Below are positions 44,047-49,525 of a stretch of 49,525 nucleotides of DNA, piece by piece. Both the position numbers and the translations under genes were made by a program. Under the pieces are notes generated by a model. That model ran no database searches, was not told where the DNA came from, and was given only the letters and a program-made list of their open reading frames with translations. The stretch's first letter is position 1. Every line of letters begins with the position of its first letter. The DNA is from Mycobacterium sp. 852013-51886_SCH5428379 (lineage in GTDB: Bacteria > Actinomycetota > Actinomycetes > Mycobacteriales > Mycobacteriaceae): the NCBI RefSeq assembly GCF_001665575.1, contig NZ_LZSU01000001.1:1-49525 (forward strand). The letters are read 5' to 3'.

Positions 44047-45366
44047 ATGGCCGTCACTCAGAGCCGTCGAGCGGTCTGCGTGCCCGAGGTCGCACTGCAG
44101 AGCCGCGTCCCGGCGCGCACCCGGCACTACGCCGAGGCTGTGATCCGCCGACTGCGGGTGCTCACCATCGCGACCTGGATCGCGGCGGCGGTGTCGGTGC
44201 TCTTCGGCGTCTTCCAGCTCGTCATGGGCGGTCCCGGGTGGTGGATCGGCCTGTTGAACCTCGTCTTCGGCGGCCTCTTCCTCGCCGTACCCGCCCTGTA
44301 CCGCTTCGGCGAACTGGTCGCCCCGCTGACGTTCTTCCTGCTGGCCTACGTCTCGGTCACCTTCATCTCCTACGAGGTCGGCTCGGATTCGGGGCTGCAG
44401 TTCTACTACCTGGTGGCCGCATCGCTGGTGGTGCTGGTCCTCGGTATCGAGCGCATCGTGCTGGCGGGCTCGATCGTCGCGCTCGGCCTGGCCGGCTGCA
44501 TCGCCATTGAGATCTACGTGCCCCACGACCGCGGACTCGGGCCCCCCTGGGTACTGACGGCCGGTTTCATCCTGTCGGCGGTCGCGGCGACGGTGATGGT
44601 GTTCGCCACCGTCTGGTACGCGCTGCGCGAGACCGACCGCGCCGAACGCGCCATGGAAGCCGAGTATCAGCGTTCGGAGAAGCTGCTGGCCAATATCCTG
44701 CCGGCGTCGGTGGCCGTTCGACTCAAGGATCCGGCCCACTCGATCATCGCCGACCGCTACGACGACGCGTCGGTGCTGTTCGCCGACATCGCCGGCTACA
44801 CCAAGCGGGCCAGCGACACCCCGCCGACCGAACTGGTGCGGTTCCTCGACCGGCTCTACACGGATCTCGACGCGCTGGTGGACCGGCACGGGCTGGAGAA
44901 GGTCAAGACCAGCGGTGACAGCTACATGGTGGTCAGCGGGGTGCCGCGCCCGCGGCCCGATCACGTGGAGGCGCTGGCCTGTCTCGCCCTGGACATGGCC
45001 GACGCCGTCGCCGATCTGACCGATCAGCAAGGCCGCGCGGTGCCGCTGCGGATCGGGCTCGCGGCCGGCCCTGTGGTAGCCGGCGTGGTGGGTGCCCGCA
45101 AGTTCTTCTACGACGTGTGGGGCGACGCGGTCAACGTCGCGGCCCGGATGGAGACGACCGACGTCGAAGGCCGAATCCAGGTGCCCGACAACATCTATGA
45201 GCGCATCAGGCACGCCTTCGAGTTCGAGGAGCGCGGGAACGTCGACGTGAAGGGCAAGGGCGTCATGCACACCTGGTACCTGGTGGGCCGGCGCAACGAC
45301 CAAGCCGTGCGCGACGCCGTCGAAACCCCCGCTACCGGACGAACAGTGACATCACCAACTGGTTGA
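44047..45366 (+). CDS. cya: Membrane-bound class III adenylate cyclase, Rv1625c-like
   Basis: A 439-residue cyclase making cAMP. Six membrane spans fill residues 40-195, followed by the linker that transmits dimerisation ([30 protein letters not shown]) and the catalytic domain. Metal Asp247 ([10 protein letters not shown]) and Asp291, adenine-selecting Lys287 and Asp356 ([16 protein letters not shown]), and transition-state Asn363 and Arg367 line up with Rv1625c D256, D300, K296, D365, N372 and R376. All key residues are present, so it should be active as a homodimer. It has no ribosome site, but a -10 hexamer 6 nt before ATG. It overlaps the convergent oxidoreductase by 35 nt. Confidence 0.95.
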   Translation: MAVTQSRRAVCVPEVALQSRVPARTRHYAEAVIRRLRVLTIATWIAAAVSVLFGVFQLVMGGPGWWIGLLNLVFGGLFLAVPALYRFGELVAPLTFFLLAYVSVTFISYEVGSDSGLQFYYLVAASLVVLVLGIERIVLAGSIVALGLAGCIAIEIYVPHDRGLGPPWVLTAGFILSAVAATVMVFATVWYALRETDRAERAMEAEYQRSEKLLANILPASVAVRLKDPAHSIIADRYDDASVLFADIAGYTKRASDTPPTELVRFLDRLYTDLDALVDRHGLEKVKTSGDSYMVVSGVPRPRPDHVEALACLALDMADAVADLTDQQGRAVPLRIGLAAGPVVAGVVGARKFFYDVWGDAVNVAARMETTDVEGRIQVPDNIYERIRHAFEFEERGNVDVKGKGVMHTWYLVGRRNDQAVRDAVETPATGRTVTSPTG

Positions 45367-46924
45367 GCCGCCGCCGCGGCCACCCCGTCCACCCGTCACT
45401 TGCCAGCGCCGCCGCCGCCGCATTGCGCCCGCACACACCGTGCACGCCGCCGCCCGGATGGGCGCCCGCACTCCCCAGGAAGAGTCCCTCGATGGGGGTC
45501 TCGGCGCGCCCGAAACCCGGTGTCGGACGGAAGATCAACTGCTGCTGCAGTTGCGCGGTACCGCCGTTGACCGCACCCCCGACGAGGTTGGCGTCCGATG
45601 CCGTCAGCTCTGACGGTCGCTGGATGAACTTGCCGACCACCGAGTCGGTGAAACCCGGAGCGTGCTCCTCCAACACCCGATCGACCGCTTCAGACAGCCG
45701 GTCGGCCGAGGCGTCATCGGTAATGTCGCGGGGCAAATGCGTGTAGGCCCAGGCACTTTCGGTGCCGGTAGGCGAACGGGTGGGATCGGCAGTGGTCATC
45801 TGCCCGAACAACATGAAGGGGTGTTCGGGCACCGTGCGGGTGTTGAGATCGGCCATCCAGCGCACCAGACCGTCGGCGTCGGCACCGAGGTGCACCGTCC
45901 CGACCTCGTTGAGGTTCTTGGAGCGCCACGGTATCGGCGCGTCGAGCGCGTAGTTGATCTTCAGTACCGGGGTGTCCCAGGTGAAGTGCTCGAGGTCCTC
46001 GAGCACCCGCGGCGGTACGGCGGCGGCCGGCAGAAGTTTCTCGTAGAGCGCGGGCGCGGACACGTCGGCTACCACCGCTCGGCGCGCCGAGATCGATCGG
46101 CCGTCGGCTGTGCGCACCCCGACTGCGCGGCCGCCGCGCACGTCGATACCGGTGACCGCCTGGCCGCACTCGATCTGCGCGCCGGCCGACTGCACCCGGT
46201 CGACCAGCGCCGCGGTCAGCTGTCCCGCGCCGCCGACGGGCACCGGCCACCCGCCGTCCTGCGCCATCATGATGAGCATCAGGCCCATGACACCGCTGCC
46301 GGGTGCGTCCACCGGCACGTCGGCGTGCAGCGCGTTGCCGAGCAGCAGGAGCCGCGCCGCGTCCCCGTCGAAGAGTTGCCGGGCCATCTCACCGGCGGGC
46401 AGCACCAGCCGGTGCACCAGCCGCAACGCCTCGGCGGTGCCGAGCGTGCGCAGCAGTCCCGCCGCACCGCGCACGGGCGGGAACGGGGAGAACAGGCTGC
46501 TCAGCAGTGGGCCCTTGACCTGCTGCCAGAGGTCGAACAGGCGGTACCAGTTGTCACCGTCGGCGGGATGGTTGCGCGCGAGTTCCATTGCGGTGCGGTC
46601 GATGTCGCGGTGAATGACGGGCGCGTCTTCGTCGGCGGCGTTACGCGGATGACCGACCACTGCGGGGGCATGGGTCCAGCGCAGTCCGTGGTCTTCGAGA
46701 TGAAGTGCGGTGAGCACCGGCGACGCCACGGACAGCGGATAGAACGCGCTGTAGAGGTCGCTGGTGTAGCCGGGGATGCGCTCCGCGCTGCGCACGGCCC
46801 CGCCCGGTTCGGGTTGCGCCTCCAGCACGAGGACGTCCCAGCCGGCGTCCGCCATCAGCGCGGCGGAAACCAGGCCGTTGTGCCCCGCCCCGATGACGAC
46901 GGCATCAACGTTGGCAGAGGCCAC
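45332..46924 (-). CDS. FAD-dependent phytoene desaturase-like oxidoreductase
   Basis: A 530-residue NAD(P)/FAD-dependent amine-oxidase/CrtI-fold protein. The dinucleotide motif VIGAGHNGLVSAALMADAGWDVLVLEA is at about 8-34, followed by PGGAVRSAE. The C-terminal FAD contact is LFLGSAGAHPGGGVHGVCGRNAA. This group (COG1233) acts on polyprenoid or retinol-like substrates; members outside carotenoid clusters are mostly uncharacterised. No crtB or crtE genes are adjacent. The GTG start at 46924 overlaps the SRPBCC stop (TAGTG), so the two genes are coupled. Confidence 0.87.
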   Translation of the reverse strand: MASANVDAVVIGAGHNGLVSAALMADAGWDVLVLEAQPEPGGAVRSAERIPGYTSDLYSAFYPLSVASPVLTALHLEDHGLRWTHAPAVVGHPRNAADEDAPVIHRDIDRTAMELARNHPADGDNWYRLFDLWQQVKGPLLSSLFSPFPPVRGAAGLLRTLGTAEALRLVHRLVLPAGEMARQLFDGDAARLLLLGNALHADVPVDAPGSGVMGLMLIMMAQDGGWPVPVGGAGQLTAALVDRVQSAGAQIECGQAVTGIDVRGGRAVGVRTADGRSISARRAVVADVSAPALYEKLLPAAAVPPRVLEDLEHFTWDTPVLKINYALDAPIPWRSKNLNEVGTVHLGADADGLVRWMADLNTRTVPEHPFMLFGQMTTADPTRSPTGTESAWAYTHLPRDITDDASADRLSEAVDRVLEEHAPGFTDSVVGKFIQRPSELTASDANLVGGAVNGGTAQLQQQLIFRPTPGFGRAETPIEGLFLGSAGAHPGGGVHGVCGRNAAAAALASDGWTGWPRRRLNQLVMSLFVR

Positions 46925-47370
46925 TAGTCGACGTCTTTGTCGTCGCGACGCTCGGCGAGAAACGCCAAGCGGCGCAGGGTCTCGTTGTTGCGGGGCCACA
47001 CCGCGGCGTCGGCGAGTTGGCTCGGCATCAGCTTGCCGATACCGCTGACCGGATACTCCTCCATCTGCACGCAGCAGCGGTCCCCGTCCTCCTGCAGCGT
47101 CAGGATGATGCGAGCGCTGCCGAACGGCCGGCCCTTCGCGAAGAGCACGAGGCGCTCGGGCTCGACGGACTCCTCGACGACGGTCTCGTCGTTGAGCAGA
47201 ACGGGCCAGACGCCGATCGAATGATGGATGGTGGCGCCGGGTGCAGGCCAGTCGGGGTCGACGGCCCGCATCCGGCTGTTGCCCACCACCCACTGCGAAT
47301 ACGTCCAGCCGTCGGCGATCACGTCCCACACCCGCTGACGGGTCGCCGCGATGTTGCGTGTCACGGTCAT
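46924..47370 (-). CDS. SRPBCC (START/Bet v1-like) domain protein
   Basis: A 148-residue ligand-binding helix-grip protein: VTRNIAATRQRVWDVIADGWTYSQWVVGNSRMRAVDPDWPAPGATIHHSIG is typical of the polyketide cyclase/dehydrase group. The fold binds a hydrophobic ligand in a central cavity. One-base overlap with the downstream FAD oxidoreductase suggests it delivers or shapes that enzyme's substrate. ATG 47370 (MTVTRNIAATR) is preferred over 47388. A divergent C-terminal tail (LAERRDDKDVD) is charged. Confidence 0.82.
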   Translation of the reverse strand: MTVTRNIAATRQRVWDVIADGWTYSQWVVGNSRMRAVDPDWPAPGATIHHSIGVWPVLLNDETVVEESVEPERLVLFAKGRPFGSARIILTLQEDGDRCCVQMEEYPVSGIGKLMPSQLADAAVWPRNNETLRRLAFLAERRDDKDVD

Positions 47371-47399
47371 GGGGCACTCATACCCCACGCCGTGGCGGT

Positions 47400-47888
47400 T
47401 TAGACCTTGCGGTTCTCCGACTTGATCAGCCAGGCCAGCTTCTCCAGTCCATCGATCAGCTGGTGCAGGATGTCCGCGGTGGTCGGATCCTCGGCGTCGA
47501 CGGGGTCGTGGACGTCGCGCAACGTGTCGACAGCCGCGGCGATGCGCACGGTGATCAGGTCGACGACCTCGCTCGTGCTGCGCTCGTAGGCCGGGAATTG
47601 CGGCAGGCTCGTCGTGGCGACGACAGTGTCCGAACGCCCGTCCGGCACCGCGTCGAGCGTGCGCATCCGCTCGGCGATCGTGTCGCTGCCCGCACGGGCG
47701 AAGTCGACCAGTTCATCGAGCTGGAGGTGCAGATCGCGGAAGTTGGTGCCGACGACGTTCCAGTGCGCCTGCTTACCTTGCAGGTGCAACTCGATGAGGT
47801 CGACGAGAACCCGCTGCAGGTTGGCAGCGAACTCCGGCGATGCGGCGAAACTCTGGATTTCTGCTTCTGTGCGGCGGTTTGTGTTCAT
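47400..47888 (-). CDS. dps: Dps-family ferritin-like DNA-protection protein (MsDps2-like)
   Basis: A 162-residue four-helix miniferritin that oxidises and stores iron and may bind DNA. The ferroxidase helices show KQAHWNVVGTNFRDLHLQLDELVDFARAGSDTIAERM, with His42 and the acidic ligands of the neighbouring subunit. Length and sequence resemble the second M. smegmatis Dps (MsDps2) rather than the longer Dps1. ATG 47888 is used. Only 38 nt separate it from the DUF2339 gene, and a perfect CRP site is centred 52 nt upstream of its start, so cAMP control is likely. Confidence 0.93.
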   Translation of the reverse strand: MNTNRRTEAEIQSFAASPEFAANLQRVLVDLIELHLQGKQAHWNVVGTNFRDLHLQLDELVDFARAGSDTIAERMRTLDAVPDGRSDTVVATTSLPQFPAYERSTSEVVDLITVRIAAAVDTLRDVHDPVDAEDPTTADILHQLIDGLEKLAWLIKSENRKV

Positions 47889-47926
47889 GTCTGTATCAAC
47901 GAGCACCAATCTGGAATCGATCCAAT

Positions 47927-49510
47927 TTAGTGTGTGATAGTGCTCACATCGGGCTGGTCCTGTGCTGCGAGTCGCCGCGCGTACCCGGTCCCCATGCCCA
48001 GCAGGATGAGCCCCACCACGATGAAGACGGCGACGCGGAAGATGCCGTCGAGGGTGCCCAGGTCGAACAGGAACAGCTTCGCGACCGCGGCGGCGACGAG
48101 CGCCATACCGCCGCCGATGGGCAGCGACCGGTGCTCCCTGGGTCGTCGCGCGGCATAGCCGAGCAGGGCAGCCGCCGTCGCGATCCAGCAGATCGTCGCG
48201 GCCATGTGGCCGGCGAAGAAGCCACCGTCCGGTCCGCCCACCTGAACGCCCGCGGTGACCAGCACCATGGTCGCGGCGTAGACACCGATCACCGCCGATC
48301 CCGCCCACAGCATCCGCACCGAGTCGGGGTCGAGGTCGTCGGCGTAGCTCCAGGCGATCGCCGGCGCAGCGGCGGTGAGCAGCAGGCTCGCGATGAGTAC
48401 CGACACCGCGTCGGGTGCGCTGAGCACGGTCGCGTGCACCAGGGCGCTCGGCGGTGCGTAGGCGAGATAGAGCAGACCGCCGACGCCGGCGAAGCCGAGC
48501 GCGACCCAGCGTGCGACGGTGTCGCGGCGTCCGGCGACGGCGACCACGGTGGCCATCGCCAGCAGCAGCGGCGCCGCAATCTCACCGTCGAACGCGACGT
48601 TGACCGCGATCAGAGCGCTGACCGCCGACAGCGCCGACCAGATCTGCCGGACCACACCCGATACCGCGGGTAACCAAGTGCCGCCCAACACGATTGCGAG
48701 CAGAGCCGCCGACAGCGCACCGACCATCAAAGCCGCCACCATCCGGTCAGCGGTGGCCGACACACACAACACGGGCAGCACACCCGCGGCGGTGAGCAGC
48801 GCCAGCGCGGCGCGGTTCGTCGTGCGCGGCAACACGATCAGCGCGCCGGCGAGCGCGAGCAGCGCGGCGATCGCGCAGGCTCCGGCCAGCAGCAGGTCGT
48901 GGCGGGAATCGACGGCGGCCCCGGCGAGCGCGACGAGCAGTGGCACGGTCACCGCGGCCGTGCGGGCAGCGTGCAACCAGGTCCAGTCCCGGCCCAACTG
49001 CACAGGCAGGGATGCAGCCGACAGCGCCAGCATGAAGGCCAGCAAGGTCAGCGTGATGCCGTCGGTGACGACCGGTGCCAGGACGAGCAGCGGTACCAGC
49101 ACAAGCAGGCCCAGGTGTTCGGAATCCCACCGCCGTGCCAGCGTCAGCCCGGCGCCGCCGATCACCGCGGCGAGCACGAGACCGACTGGTGCGGCCACCC
49201 ATTCGTAGATGGTGGTGACGGCGATGACGTCGATGTAGGCCGCCGCGACACCGGTCGCCGCGAGCGCGATTGCGCCGACCCGGCCGCCCGGCCGGCGGTT
49301 GACCCACCAGCCGGCGCCCACCAGCGCGCCGGCCAGCGCACCGCCCGCGGCGACGCGCAGTTCCGGGCGCAGGATGCCGGCTTGCGCGGCGAGCACGAGC
49401 AGCAGCACCACGCCGATGAGGGTGACGGCCACCCCGGCGACCGCGAGCGCCTTGCCGATCCAGCCTTCGTTGCGTTCGCGGGGCGGGCTCGGCGGCGGCG
49501 GGGGTACGAC
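47927..49510 (-). CDS. DUF2339-type polytopic membrane protein, 5' end cut
   Basis: The frame is open to the contig edge and encodes at least 527 residues. The visible N-terminal part is Pro-rich (VPPPPPSPPRERNEGWIGK), followed by about fifteen or more hydrophobic segments rich in Ala, Leu, Val and Gly. Recognisable pieces are AVAGVAVTLIGVVLLLVLAAQAGILRPELRVAAGGAL at the first spans and AKLFLFDLGTLDGIFRVAVFIVVGLILLGMGTGYARRL at the last, both typical of DUF2339 proteins. Function unknown. The internal ATG at 49432 is not the start; the true start is beyond the window. Confidence 0.82.
   Translation of the reverse strand, partial: VVPPPPPSPPRERNEGWIGKALAVAGVAVTLIGVVLLLVLAAQAGILRPELRVAAGGALAGALVGAGWWVNRRPGGRVGAIALAATGVAAAYIDVIAVTTIYEWVAAPVGLVLAAVIGGAGLTLARRWDSEHLGLLVLVPLLVLAPVVTDGITLTLLAFMLALSAASLPVQLGRDWTWLHAARTAAVTVPLLVALAGAAVDSRHDLLLAGACAIAALLALAGALIVLPRTTNRAALALLTAAGVLPVLCVSATADRMVAALMVGALSAALLAIVLGGTWLPAVSGVVRQIWSALSAVSALIAVNVAFDGEIAAPLLLAMATVVAVAGRRDTVARWVALGFAGVGGLLYLAYAPPSALVHATVLSAPDAVSVLIASLLLTAAAPAIAWSYADDLDPDSVRMLWAGSAVIGVYAATMVLVTAGVQVGGPDGGFFAGHMAATICWIATAAALLGYAARRPREHRSLPIGGGMALVAAAVAKLFLFDLGTLDGIFRVAVFIVVGLILLGMGTGYARRLAAQDQPDVSTITH
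47933..47948. promoter_or_regulatory. Perfect CRP (cAMP receptor protein) binding site upstream of dps
   Basis: TGTGATAGTGCTCACA is an exact TGTGA-N6-TCACA palindrome, the published consensus of mycobacterial CRP (Rv3676 type). It covers the last codons of the DUF2339 gene and is centred 52 nt before the dps start. No strong -10 is obvious between site and gene. Confidence 0.78.
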
Positions 49511-49525
49511 CTCTTATACACATCT
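49511..49525. other. Nextera transposase adapter remnant
   Basis: The final 15 bases are the 3' part of the reverse-complemented mosaic end, mirroring positions 1-18. This is library sequence, so the contig truly ends at about 49510. Confidence 0.95.

Noticed and set aside
43956..44057. N-terminal extension of the ureohydrolase
   Set aside because: It spans the cya promoter and inverted repeat and has no family similarity.
47889..48308. Extended dps frame upstream of ATG 47888
   Set aside because: It is antiparallel-frame read-through of the DUF2339 gene; Dps proteins start near MNTNRRTEAE and have 160 or so residues.

Overview
The window is high-GC DNA from a Mycobacterium-type actinobacterium, most likely a fast-growing Mycolicibacterium. 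The gene order uvrA, metallo-hydrolase, universal stress protein, GT-C glycosyltransferase, MFS pump, uvrB, DUF402 protein, coaE, rpsA, polA, DUF35/thiolase pair, pdtaR, cya follows the M. tuberculosis Rv1638-Rv1625c segment as I remember it. Inserted in it are genes I do not associate with the tubercle bacillus: udgX, a complete branched-chain amino acid ABC transporter, an orphan PrrB-like kinase, a giant proline-rich repeat protein and an arginine-degradation operon. Both ends carry Nextera transposase adapter (1-18 and 49511-49525), so this is a whole assembled contig with uncleaned ends and the first and last genes are cut.

Layout. 19-2943: cut gene, AlkZ-like winged-helix protein, flavin monooxygenase. 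2933-8923: uvrA, metallo-beta-lactamase-fold hydrolase, DUF427 protein, CYP124-like P450, universal stress protein. 9228-13808: GT-C glycosyltransferase, UdgX, TesB thioesterase, orphan histidine kinase. 13859-16771: 970-residue secreted protein built on a 19-residue repeat. 17039-23775: tRNA-Cys, MgtC-like protein, MFS pump, uvrB, DUF402 protein, small secreted protein, coaE. 23853-30862: rpsA, PrsW-like protease, thioesterase, TetR regulator, polA. 30974-37693: DUF35/thiolase pair, then livF-G-M-H-K. 37887-39685: pdtaR, an odd tRNA-Leu(CAA), a decayed 13E12-type gene, a small secreted protein. 39764-45366: Gly-rich peptide, sodium:solute symporter, ThDP decarboxylase, ureohydrolase, adenylate cyclase cya. 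45332-49510: phytoene-desaturase-like oxidoreductase, SRPBCC protein, Dps, cut DUF2339 membrane protein.

Regulation is the richest part. uvrA, uvrB and polA each carry a match to the RecA-independent (PafBC-type) damage promoter, with the exact 8-bp spacing. The MFS pump has a MerR-type promoter: a 19-bp spacer filled by a dyad. A KstR-type palindrome precedes the DUF35/thiolase pair. A perfect CRP site (TGTGA-N6-TCACA) lies in front of dps, in the same window as an adenylate cyclase and a homologue of a cAMP-binding stress protein. The TetR gene is bracketed by two copies of TATGG-N6-CCATA. A 34-bp element is shared by the leaders of the stress protein and the giant repeat protein. Many genes have a -10 hexamer 6-7 nt before the start codon, suggesting leaderless mRNAs.

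The best candidates for something undescribed are the 19-residue-period secreted protein with its shared leader element, the symporter-coupled Gly-rich peptide in the arginine operon, and the class-I tRNA with a leucine anticodon. All calls come from reading the sequence and from memory of families; no search was run.
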